A DNA stretch of 45,460 bases, taken from assembly GCA_038872535.1 (NCBI GenBank), contig JAVZJY010000007.1, forward strand, positions 1-45,460, given 5' to 3'. Positions 17,892-25,995 of the stretch are shown here, in pieces (the stretch's first letter is position 1; each line of letters begins with the position of its first letter). The notes below the pieces were generated by a model that made no database searches, was not told the DNA's origin, and saw only the letters and a program-made list of their open reading frames with translations. A program made the translations under genes and the position numbers. This stretch comes from JASEJA01 sp038872535 (GTDB taxonomy: Archaea; Thermoproteota; Bathyarchaeia; Bathyarchaeales; Bathycorpusculaceae).

Positions 17892-19366
17892 TTATGGCCA
17901 CAAGCCAAGCGTTTTTATTGCTTCAGCTACTCTTCCAATGCCAAGCATCAAGGCTGCTGTTCGCATGTCGCTTTCTTCCTTTCTCATTAGATGGTAAACG
18001 TCGTTGAAAGCCTTAACTATTTTATTTTCCAATTTATGATTTACCTCTTCTACCGTCCAGTGTTCACGTGTTAGATTTTGAACCCATTCATAGTAGCTTG
18101 CTGTCACACCGCCTGAGTTAGCCAATATGTCTGGAACGAGCATTATTCCTTTTTCATTAAGCATTTTGTCTGCTTCTGGAGTTGTGGGTCCGTTGGCGCC
18201 TTCTGCCACAATTTTTGCTTTTATCCTGTCTGCATTAGCCTTCGTAATCTGATTCTCCAAGGCTGCTGGTATGAGTATGTCACATTTTGTTTCGAGAAGT
18301 TCTTCGTTTGTTATGTTCTTGCATCCTTTATAATTAACCACAGAACCTGTTTTGGATTTGTGTTCATAAACAGCGTATGGGTTTAAGCCTTTCGGGCAGT
18401 AGATCCCTCCTACAGAATCGCTTACTGCCACAACTTTACAACCCATTTCATAGGCTATTTTTGCAGCATTCCACCCCACATTCCCATAACCTTGAACGGC
18501 AACTGTTGCTCCCTTAAACTTTAAGCCAGCAACTTTTGCCGCTTCCCTTGCGCAAACAACCACGCCTAAGGATGTGGCTTCAGTTCTTCCTTCCGAGCCG
18601 CCTATGCTTATAGGTTTTCCTGTTACGCATTCTGGAACACTGTAGCCTTTAAATTGGCTGTAGGTGTCCATTATCCACGCCATTGTTTGGGCGTCTGTGT
18701 AGACGTCTGGGNNNNNNNNNNNNNNNNNNNNNNNNNNNNNNNNNNNNNNNNNNNNNNNNNNNNNNNNNNNNNNNNNNNNNNNNNNNNNNNNNNNNNNNNN
18801 NNNNNNNNNGTTCTTCCTTCCGAGCCGCCTATGCTTATAGGTTTTCCTGTTACGCATTCTGGAACACTGTAGCCTTTAAATTGGCTGTAGGTGTCCATTA
18901 TCCACGCCATTGTTTGGGCGTCTGTGTAGACGTCTGGGGCTGGCACGTCGCGGTATGGTCCGATAACGTCTAAAATTAAGCTTGTGTATCGTCTTGTAAG
19001 GCGTTCCAATTCGCCTTGAGACATTTCTTTTGGATTGCAGCACACTCCACCTTTTGCGCCACCATAGGGTATATCTACGACGGCGCATTTCCAAGTCATC
19101 CACATTGCTAACGCAGTGACTTCGTCGAGTGAAACGTTTGGGTGATATCTTATTCCGCCTTTAAATGGTCCTCTTGCATCATTATGTTGTACGCGGCAAC
19201 CAAGGAAAGTTCCAATTTTGCCGTTATCCATTTTTATTGTGACAGAGACGATAAGTGAACGTTTTGGGTGTTTTAGCATTTCATGTACTCCTGGGTCAAG
19301 TTTTAATTTTTCAGCAGCTATTCTTAACTGTTCTAATGCGGTGTCTAAGGCTGACTGTTCTTTCAT
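17892..19366 (-). CDS. gdhA: Glutamate dehydrogenase 1, interrupted by a scaffold gap
   Basis: NAD(P)-dependent glutamate dehydrogenase, interconverting 2-oxoglutarate plus ammonia and glutamate. The N-terminal dimerisation/substrate domain has GPFKGGIRYHP and the catalytic Lys motif PYGGAKGG. The Rossmann domain has ATVAVQGYGNVGW, and VAEGANGPTTPEAD is near the C terminus. A 98-N gap at 18712-18809 is flanked by an exact 129-base repeat (18583-18711 and 18810-18938). Deleting 227 bases restores a continuous ~415-residue protein, the normal family length. AAGGAG before ATG 19366 supports the start. It lies 105 bases downstream of the glutamate synthase-like gene on the same strand. Coenzyme preference cannot be judged. 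Confidence 0.94.
18583..18938. repeat. Artefactual 129-base direct repeat flanking a gap
   Basis: Bases 18583-18711 and 18810-18938 are identical, the same geometry as around the first gap. Merging them makes gdh1 a single open frame. Confidence 0.93.
18712..18809. other. Assembly gap (98 N) inside gdh1
   Basis: A run of 98 unknown bases bounded by identical 129-base flanks. It represents contig overlap that was not merged and not missing sequence. Confidence 0.95.
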
Positions 19367-19471
19367 AAAATCTCCTTCTTCTTTAGCATGTTTTGTTTGA
19401 ATTGTTATTTAACATTTTAAACATAAGTAGTTGGCTTCGGCGTGTAAAATTTAGAAAAAGGGGGTGGGATG

Positions 19472-21079
19472 TTATTCTAGGATTTTTTCGATTGCGTCCT
19501 TTTCTGCTTCGTGAGGCATTGGTATGCCTGTTACTTTTGCGGCTGTTTCGCTTAAACTCATCAAGTCATTTCTGTTGATGAGTTCAAGTTTCCATTTTCT
19601 GTTGCCGGCGAGAAGCTGTTTTAGTCCGACGCCTATGCGGTCTGTGAGATATGTGTATAGTGCGACGGCTTCCCATGGTATCTCTTTGAAGCGTTCGCCA
19701 TATTTCTCTTCTAATTCTGGAAATGCAATGAAGAACTTCTCCGGCGTGTTGCCATATCTGTCTGCGAAGGTTTTTGGCAATTTTCCCTCTTGGGCTAATT
19801 GTTTGAAGTAGCTTGCTTTCATAACAGCTGTTAATGGTGAGCGTCCCATTAGAACTGCTTTTACGAAGGGGCCGTCTCCGAAGTTGCTCATTGCTATGGC
19901 TTTGAAGATTTGGGTTTCGTTTATGAAGCCTCCAGCCATTATTAGGTCTGGCACATAACGTCCTTTCTTCTTTAGTATTTGAGCACATTTGAGGACTATA
20001 GTTTCTAAGTAAATTGTTGGTATGCTCATTTCATCCATCATTGGAACCGGGCTCATGCCTGTTCCGCCGCCTGCTCCGTCAAAGTATACTGCGTCGATTT
20101 TGGCTTCTGATGCTATTTTCATCGTGTATGCAACGGCTGAGGGTCTGTATGCGCCTGTTTTTAATGTGACGTGTTTTGCTCCTTGTTGGCGTAGCCATTC
20201 TATGTCTTCTATCATGTTCTTTTCTTTTGGTATGCCGACTCTGCTGTGTCTTTCGAAGGATTTGAATACGCCTTCTTTGAAGGCTTGTTGCACTGTGGGG
20301 TCTTCTGGGTCTGGGATTACTATGTAGCCTCTTTTCTTTAGCATTATGGCTTTTTCTAAGTCTCTTACGCGGACTTCGCCTCCTATGGCTTTTGCGCCTT
20401 GTCCCCATTTTCTTTCGATAATGTTCACTTCAAGTTTGGATATGGCGTATACGTCTACGCCTAATCTTTGGTCTTCAACATTTGTTTGCACGGCTATGTC
20501 GCCATATTTTCCATCCCAGAACTTTCTGAACAAGTCCACTCTGCGTTTTAATTCTTTCGAGTATGTTATTTTGCCTTTTGTGAATTGCGCTTCTGGGTCC
20601 ATGCCGCAAACGTTTTCTCCGACAACGATTATGGCTCCTGAAAGGGCTGAGCCTATTGCTAATCCTTCCCAGTTTAACCTTGCAACGTCTGTTGAACCGA
20701 AAGCACCATTTAATATTGGGACTTTGAGAGGTATACCTGCAACCTTTGTTTCTATGTTAACATTTGGGAAGATGGCGACATCTGAGTTTTCTTCGATTCC
20801 CAATGCTTCGAATAAGCCGGCTTGAATGTTGAAGTGGGACCAGTCTAACCCGAAATCTTTGAGGGCTCCAGCTGTGCTGTATCCGAATTGGACTGGTTCT
20901 GGATAGAGAGCTTCTCTTCCTCTGAAGGCTGATAAGCCTATTTCGCACAGTATTGGACAGTCGCGGATACAAATGGGGCACATTCCACTTGTTGGGCTTG
21001 TATCTTTAACTCGTGTCATTGTTCCCGTTGTTGATTTTCCATTTAAGTATGCACTATTTCTTTGAACACGTTCAGTCAT
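19472..21079 (-). CDS. FMN-binding glutamate synthase-like protein with N-terminal Cys cluster
   Basis: A ~535-residue protein related to the FMN/synthase domain of glutamate synthase, probably a TIM barrel (TLKTGAYRPSAVAYTMKIA, FDGAGGGTGMSPVPM, PDLIMAGG). Near the N terminus it has C-x2-C-x3-C-x3-C (C34, C37, C41, C45), likely an iron-sulfur site. No glutaminase domain is present and no GltD-like gene is adjacent. After the barrel I cannot find the C-x5-C-x4-C motif that binds the 3Fe-4S cluster in classical enzymes. ATG 21079 is preceded by AGGTGA at 5 bases; an in-frame GTG at 21088 is less likely. Genuine glutamate synthase activity is therefore uncertain; it may use another electron or ammonia donor. 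It lies between the KaiC-like gene and gdh1, and a GTGTACA element sits upstream. Confidence 0.8.
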   Translation of the reverse strand: MTERVQRNSAYLNGKSTTGTMTRVKDTSPTSGMCPICIRDCPILCEIGLSAFRGREALYPEPVQFGYSTAGALKDFGLDWSHFNIQAGLFEALGIEENSDVAIFPNVNIETKVAGIPLKVPILNGAFGSTDVARLNWEGLAIGSALSGAIIVVGENVCGMDPEAQFTKGKITYSKELKRRVDLFRKFWDGKYGDIAVQTNVEDQRLGVDVYAISKLEVNIIERKWGQGAKAIGGEVRVRDLEKAIMLKKRGYIVIPDPEDPTVQQAFKEGVFKSFERHSRVGIPKEKNMIEDIEWLRQQGAKHVTLKTGAYRPSAVAYTMKIASEAKIDAVYFDGAGGGTGMSPVPMMDEMSIPTIYLETIVLKCAQILKKKGRYVPDLIMAGGFINETQIFKAIAMSNFGDGPFVKAVLMGRSPLTAVMKASYFKQLAQEGKLPKTFADRYGNTPEKFFIAFPELEEKYGERFKEIPWEAVALYTYLTDRIGVGLKQLLAGNRKWKLELINRNDLMSLSETAAKVTGIPMPHEAEKDAIEKILE

Positions 21080-21164
21080 TTTATTCACCTTTACATTTGC
21101 AAACTTTCAGATATGAGGGGTAATTTGCATATACATTTAAACGTTACTTTAAAAGAACGGTAAA

Positions 21165-21182
21165 ATGAACATTTATGTACAC
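21165..21182 (-). promoter_or_regulatory. GTGTACA element upstream of the glutamate synthase-like gene
   Basis: On the minus strand this reads GTGTACATAAATGTTCAT, about 90-100 bases before the ATG. Its first ten bases match the element before gdh2 exactly (GTGTACATAA), and both continue with a TG..CAT sequence. It is a candidate binding site for a shared regulator. Confidence 0.45.
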
Positions 21183-21215
21183 GATTTTCTTTAGCCCTTG
21201 CCCTAGCCTGGACAT

Positions 21216-21959
21216 TTAAGGAATATCTATCTGCAACCCATTAACCGTATACTCACGCCTTTGGTACGTTTGAGGGGTATACCTTCCGCCAGCCTTTTTA
21301 ACTCTTAAAAAGTTCTTTTCGTCTTGTTTAGAAAGGTCTATGACCACCTGTGTCATGTGTTCAATTATGGCGCAAAACTCTTTTGGATGTGCATTCTTTG
21401 CCATTGTCCAATAGGCGAGGGTTTGATAAGCATACAATGCGGGGCACACATGTCCAAAGAAGGCTTTAACGGCGTCTCTTCCCCAGTTATGTTCCATAAT
21501 AGATAAACTGTTAAAAACAAGTCTTGTTCCAGGAGTTACGAATTCTCTTTCGATTCTTCCGAAAAAGTGGTGGAAACGGTCCGGGTCTTTTGAGCTTGGA
21601 ACCTTTCTAATCCATGATGGAGCCTTATCATAAAAGTCGCTGAATATGAGTTCGCCTTGTCCAGCTGATTCTGAGAAACAATCAAGAACCAAAAGTTTCT
21701 TTTCCCATCCTTCCGGCAATATTTTGGTCAAAGGTGCAAGCTGAAGCATTAGGGCTTGTGGGGGATATATAAAATCCAAATAGATAACTTGTTTTCCTTC
21801 CACTAAGCCTTGCCGCATAAATGAATATAAGAATTCTCTTGCAAAGGTTCCGGATTCAACTTCCCATAGCACGTTTTCTCCAAGTAGCAACCCGCCTCCC
21901 AAAAGTTGGTCTAGACTTTTTATTCCTGTTGAATGGAACTCTGTTTTTTCGTTGAGCAA
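21216..21959 (-). CDS. KaiC/RecA-superfamily-like protein lacking Walker A
   Basis: A 247-residue protein with the opening of a KaiC-like RecA domain (FHSTGIKSLDQLLGGGLLLGENVLWEVES) and later strands (KQVIYLDF, TRLVFNSLS). The P-loop position reads EVESGTFAREF, without the GKT/S signature, so nucleotide binding in the usual way is unlikely. The start is TTG with GTGGTG upstream. It is transcribed away from gdh2, and the spacer between them holds a perfect GTGTACA palindrome. Downstream on the same strand lie the glutamate synthase-like gene and gdh1. A regulatory or scaffolding role is possible; nothing in the sequence fixes it. Confidence 0.7.
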   Translation of the reverse strand: MLNEKTEFHSTGIKSLDQLLGGGLLLGENVLWEVESGTFAREFLYSFMRQGLVEGKQVIYLDFIYPPQALMLQLAPLTKILPEGWEKKLLVLDCFSESAGQGELIFSDFYDKAPSWIRKVPSSKDPDRFHHFFGRIEREFVTPGTRLVFNSLSIMEHNWGRDAVKAFFGHVCPALYAYQTLAYWTMAKNAHPKEFCAIIEHMTQVVIDLSKQDEKNFLRVKKAGGRYTPQTYQRREYTVNGLQIDIP

Positions 21960-22034
21960 TGAATATGCACCACGTTTAAGGTTCGTGGGGATTGTTAAAA
22001 ATGTTATGTTAAGCTTTGAGATATTTTATTGATC

Positions 22035-22050
22035 TGTACACGAGTGTACA
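22035..22050. promoter_or_regulatory. Perfect palindrome TGTACAC-GA-GTGTACA, candidate operator
   Basis: Two exact 7-base arms flank a 2-base centre, in the 156-base spacer between the divergent KaiC-like and gdh2 genes. Size and symmetry suit a dimeric regulator such as an RHH or winged-helix protein. Half-sites of the same sequence occur before the glutamate synthase-like gene and before the RHH protein gene. Confidence 0.6.
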
Positions 22051-22115
22051 TAATGGACATAATCCTTCTATAGTTGAACATAAGCTTTATTATTCTTCAG
22101 AAGAAGTGATAAAAA

Positions 22116-23891
22116 ATGTTGAACTCTGTGGAACTATCTGCACGCGAATTGGGAATGATAAAGCTTATGGTGGACTTCTTCGCCGAAAAACCAGAACTAA
22201 CAGCAAAAATAGAAAGCTACACAACAGCCCACTATGCCCTCTTAACAACATACTCTGAAAACTTTGGCATACCAATAGAAGACGCCTTAAAAGTCTTCGA
22301 AGAACTTCAAAGAAAACTGACAGAAGCTGAATATGTTCACGTGAAGGCGCCGGAACCGATAAAGAAACTTTTGCCATTAACAAGGGAAGAACATAACATG
22401 CTACGGGTTTTAGTTGATTACTTCTCCGAAAGCCCAAAAATGGCTCCAGCTGGCTCGTTTCTGTCGAAAAAAGAAGATGCCTTGGCTGAAGCATACCTGT
22501 GGTTTTATGGAAGCAATGAAGGCAACGGTGAAGTGGCAAGAGAGACTCTTAAAAACTTGGTTGAGAAGCTTCAAACAGCAGTTTTCATCAAAGTGGACAC
22601 GCTGGCTCCTATGGCTGTTGCGCCAAACCCTTACGAAGCCGCCCTTAAACAGCTGGATTTAGCTGCCGAGAAACTGAAACTTGACCCTGGAATACATGAA
22701 ATATTGAAGCGTCCCATGCGTACCTTCATAGTCAATATTCCCGTAGTTATGGATGATGGCAGCATCCAAGTTTTCACTGGCTACCGAGTCCAATACAACG
22801 ATGCCTTAGGTCCAACAAAGGGTGGAATACGCTATCACCCAGACCTTACATTGGATGAAGTAACCGCCCTAGCTGCTTGGATGACATGGAAGACTGCTGT
22901 AACTGGGCTACCTCTCGGCGGAGGTAAGGGCGGCATTCGATGCAATCCAAAAGAAATGTCAAAGGCTGAACTTGAACGCCTTACAAGGGGATACGTACGA
23001 GCTATGGCAAGATTCATAGGACCATTCACTGATGTGCCAGCTCCAGACGTGTACACAACGGCGGAAATGATGGCTTGGATAATGGATGAATACAGTGAAA
23101 TAATAGGCTATCCAGTTTTCGGGGTTGTAACCGGCAAACCAGTCAATGTTGGAGGTTCCCGTGGAAGAAGCGAAGCAACTTCAAGAGGTTTAATGTACAC
23201 TGTTATTGAAGCAGCCGAACATTTAGGTATAAACCTAAAAGGTGCAACAGTGGCAGTGCAAGGCTATGGAAATGTTGGCTATCACGCTGCAAGATTGCTT
23301 CGTGAGGTTGGCTGTAAAATCGTCGCAGTTTCGGATTCTAAAGGAGGCGCCTACAATCCAGAAGGTTTAGACCCAGAAAAAGTATTAGCCCACAAAGACA
23401 AGACAGGTTCTGTGGTTGACTATCCAGGCAGCACTTTCATAACAAATGAGCAATTGTTAGAGTTAGAATGCGACATTCTAGTTCCAGCAGCCTTGGAGAA
23501 TCAGATTACTAAGGCTAATGCAGACAGGATAAAAGCAAAAATTGTGGCAGAAGGCGCCAACGGACCTGTAACTCCAGAAGCAGACGAAATCCTATTCAAG
23601 AAAGGAATTTTCGTCATTCCCGACATTCTCGCCAATTCCGGAGGCGTTATTGTCAGCTACTTTGAACAAGTGCAGAACCAAATGAACTATTATTGGACAG
23701 AAGAGGAAGTGCGAAACAAACTGAAAGAAACAATAACAAAAGCTTTCCACGATGTTCTTAATATGGCAAAGCAACATAACGTGAACATGCGCACCGCCGC
23801 TTACATGCTGGCTGTTAAGAGGGTGGCAGACGCTCTGTTGGCACGCAAAGGAACCGCCTTCTCTTTAGAATCTCCATTAACACCTCGTTAA
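22116..23891 (+). CDS. Glutamate dehydrogenase 2 with a tandem N-terminal extension
   Basis: A 591-residue protein. Residues ~166-591 are a complete glutamate dehydrogenase, with GPTKGGIRYHP, the catalytic Lys motif PLGGGKGG (K271), the Rossmann motif ATVAVQGYGNVGY and VAEGANGPVTPEAD. Residues ~1-165 are an extension made of two related ~80-residue helical units. Unit 1 begins LSARELGMIKLMVDFFAEKP and unit 2 LTREEHNMLRVLVDYFSESP; both end in a helix (FEELQRKL / LVEKLQTA) plus a short beta strand (EYVHVKAPEP / VFIKVDTLAP). The extension is absent from GDH1. The ATG at 22116 follows a GTGAT ribosome site, and the extension is coding-like throughout. A start at M166 would give an ordinary GDH, so an alternative internal start is conceivable. 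I do not recognise the extension; a regulatory, ligand- or partner-binding role is inference. Confidence 0.9.
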   Translation: MLNSVELSARELGMIKLMVDFFAEKPELTAKIESYTTAHYALLTTYSENFGIPIEDALKVFEELQRKLTEAEYVHVKAPEPIKKLLPLTREEHNMLRVLVDYFSESPKMAPAGSFLSKKEDALAEAYLWFYGSNEGNGEVARETLKNLVEKLQTAVFIKVDTLAPMAVAPNPYEAALKQLDLAAEKLKLDPGIHEILKRPMRTFIVNIPVVMDDGSIQVFTGYRVQYNDALGPTKGGIRYHPDLTLDEVTALAAWMTWKTAVTGLPLGGGKGGIRCNPKEMSKAELERLTRGYVRAMARFIGPFTDVPAPDVYTTAEMMAWIMDEYSEIIGYPVFGVVTGKPVNVGGSRGRSEATSRGLMYTVIEAAEHLGINLKGATVAVQGYGNVGYHAARLLREVGCKIVAVSDSKGGAYNPEGLDPEKVLAHKDKTGSVVDYPGSTFITNEQLLELECDILVPAALENQITKANADRIKAKIVAEGANGPVTPEADEILFKKGIFVIPDILANSGGVIVSYFEQVQNQMNYYWTEEEVRNKLKETITKAFHDVLNMAKQHNVNMRTAAYMLAVKRVADALLARKGTAFSLESPLTPR

Positions 23892-23899
23892 CTTTCCCC

Positions 23900-23907
23900 T
23901 TTTTTTT
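23900..23907 (+). terminator. Poly-T terminator after gdh2
   Basis: A C-rich tract is followed by eight T residues directly after the gdh2 stop, the usual archaeal intrinsic terminator form. Confidence 0.5.
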
Positions 23908-23908
23908 A

Positions 23909-23938
23909 TGTGTACATTTTTTGATTTTTATGAACATA
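23909..23938. promoter_or_regulatory. GTGTACA half-site upstream of the RHH protein gene
   Basis: TGTGTACAT at 23909-23917 is followed about 13 bases later by GAACAT, ~45-70 bases before the ATG at 23980. The same two words occur together upstream of the glutamate synthase-like gene, and GTGTACA recurs in the palindrome before gdh2. A TATTTAAA box follows at about 23938. Confidence 0.45.
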
Positions 23939-23979
23939 TTTAAAAGCAACTGTTAAGAAGAATAAACACGGGAAATGGC

Positions 23980-25935
23980 ATGTCGGTTCATCTTCATACA
24001 ACCATAACAAGAAAAACAAATGAAATCCTTGAAGAGTTGGCAAAAACCTACGGTACAAAAAGTCGTGTCCTTGAAAAAGCTGTAGAAACTCTGCTTAGAG
24101 TGGATAAGGTTGGTTCTTGTGATGACTGTGTTATAAAAGCGAAAGTTAACGAGCAAACCAAGTTAAGAGAAGCCCTTGACCTAACCTCGATTGGAAGGAG
24201 AAGTCTTGACGGACTTTTGGACGTTGCCATTGGCAATAAAACCATTGAAGATTTGGTTAAAGAGCAGAAAGAAGAGGCGAAAAATATTATTGAAATTCTA
24301 AAAAGTTCTGTCGCTTGGAAAACTCCATCCAACTTTAAAGAATTTCTCTTAGTTTTAGAGGAGATTAGGGGCCTCACAAACCTTTTTGACATTCCATCAT
24401 ACAGCGAAATTGACAGCATGGCAGTTTTAAGACCTAAAGTCTTTAAGCGTTTGCCAGTTTTGGTTGCTTTTCAAATTGCCACGATTTTAGAAGGCATTGG
24501 AGTTTGCTTCGATCTTCGTGTGATGGGTGAAGATATAGCTGTTAAAATGATTCGTCCCGAAGTTTATCCTCTAAAAAGGAAAGAATTCGGCGAGTTTCTG
24601 AATCAGCAGATTGAAAAAGAATTAATGAACGTAACTCCAGGTTTGTTCAAAAACACTTTGATGCTTGTTGGTCCAGCCTTTATGAGTTGGGCAGAAAAAC
24701 ATTTGGAAGAACCTGTCACAGATTTGGGCAACTTTATAGAAGATGCAAGAACCGTTCTCGGCATGAGCGAGTTTCCAAGAGAACCCAAAGATTTTGTAAA
24801 AGCTATCCTTTCAGCTTTTGTCAAAATGAACTGGTTCAAACAAGCCAAAATTTTGGCTGAAAAGAAAGAAAACACTTTGGAACTTGTCTATCAAGTAACC
24901 GTAGCTCCACTGACAAAATTATCCGTAACTGTTCTTTCCGTTATGTTAGCAACCCGAGGATGGAAACTCCTGAATTATTCCGCTGAACACACAACCGTAA
25001 ACATGGCAATCCAATTTGTAGGCGCAGAAGATCAAAGCATTCTTGACCAACTGGCTGAATTAAACCTCTTCCAAATAATAGGAAAACAATTTTTAGATGT
25101 AGTCCCTGTTCCTCGGGATCTCTTTAACTCCTTCGCATCAAAAGTCTACGAAAGTGACAGGCAGAAATTCGAGGAAATATACCGTGCAACAGGAGTCCGC
25201 ATTTCAAACGCTATTCGCATGCTTGCAAGAAATGATTCGGAGAAAATTAACAGGCTTTCCAAGAATTTTATTCTTAAAAACATTGGTGTAACGCAGCCTG
25301 ACGCAGAGGTAAGGTTTGTTGATGATGAACATTTTACCATAATATTCAAACGAATCGACCCTCTCGTAATGAACAGCCAGCGAGTCTTGATAGAGTCCAT
25401 GTTTAGAGAGTTAGGCTACGAAATTACAACAACAACCTTTCAAAATCTCCTCAGTTTTAAATTGAAACTTTTAGAAAAACCCATTTTAGAACCACTACCA
25501 AGGAAAAAGATGATGCAAACACTTATTGAGGGCATGTCCTGCAACTCTATTGAAGAAGCTTTCGCCGGCGAAAAAGAACAATTAGACGAAATATTCCCCG
25601 AAGATTATCCGTGGACGATAAAGGATGTTGGCGAAAGACTCATGAGCATGTATAGAGAACTCGGCATAGAAGTGGAAATAGAATATTTTGAAGGCGGATT
25701 CACCCTAAAATACAAGAGTTGTCCCTACTACAAGCTTGTTAAGACTAATCAGAAAACATGGCTATGCGGCCTTCGCAAAAAAACACTGGAATACGTCATT
25801 TCTCGGGTCAGCCACGGCAAAAAAGGAAAAATAAAAATCATAAAATCGCTTCTTCAGAATGAACACCCATGCGAGTACGCTATATTTCTAACAGGCTTTC
25901 TTGAGAAGGAAGAAGAGAAAACCAGCGAAGTCTAG
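23980..25935 (+). CDS. Large putative regulator: N-terminal RHH-like segment and C-terminal Cys-containing sensor-like domain
   Basis: A 651-residue protein not recognised as a named family. Residues ~1-42 resemble a ribbon-helix-helix DNA-binding unit (strand SVHLHTTIT, helices KTNEILEELA and SRVLEKAVETLL). C47-x2-C50 follows. The middle consists of repeated helix-then-strand units, for example around 160-192, 317-347, 468-498 and 551-579, each with a helix ending in a (R/E)xxG turn and a two-strand hairpin. The last unit runs into C581-PYYKL, C596 and C631-EYAIF, a pattern like the metal/ligand-binding tail of V4R-type and some archaeal ArsR-type regulators. It follows gdh2 by 88 bases and has a GTGTACA half-site upstream. 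Regulation of the neighbouring glutamate genes is my inference. Confidence 0.7.
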   Translation: MSVHLHTTITRKTNEILEELAKTYGTKSRVLEKAVETLLRVDKVGSCDDCVIKAKVNEQTKLREALDLTSIGRRSLDGLLDVAIGNKTIEDLVKEQKEEAKNIIEILKSSVAWKTPSNFKEFLLVLEEIRGLTNLFDIPSYSEIDSMAVLRPKVFKRLPVLVAFQIATILEGIGVCFDLRVMGEDIAVKMIRPEVYPLKRKEFGEFLNQQIEKELMNVTPGLFKNTLMLVGPAFMSWAEKHLEEPVTDLGNFIEDARTVLGMSEFPREPKDFVKAILSAFVKMNWFKQAKILAEKKENTLELVYQVTVAPLTKLSVTVLSVMLATRGWKLLNYSAEHTTVNMAIQFVGAEDQSILDQLAELNLFQIIGKQFLDVVPVPRDLFNSFASKVYESDRQKFEEIYRATGVRISNAIRMLARNDSEKINRLSKNFILKNIGVTQPDAEVRFVDDEHFTIIFKRIDPLVMNSQRVLIESMFRELGYEITTTTFQNLLSFKLKLLEKPILEPLPRKKMMQTLIEGMSCNSIEEAFAGEKEQLDEIFPEDYPWTIKDVGERLMSMYRELGIEVEIEYFEGGFTLKYKSCPYYKLVKTNQKTWLCGLRKKTLEYVISRVSHGKKGKIKIIKSLLQNEHPCEYAIFLTGFLEKEEEKTSEV

Positions 25936-25995
25936 TAAAGTTAGTAAGTATTTAATTATTATAATACTATAATATGGAAGCTATGAGGGTTGCCT

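Noticed and set aside
17892..19366. gdh1 as two partial genes or a tandem internal duplication
   Set aside because: The same gap geometry explains it, and the merged protein is a normal GDH.
20022..20825. Plus-strand open frames of 101 and 159 codons
   Set aside because: They are antisense to the glutamate synthase-like gene and low in protein character.
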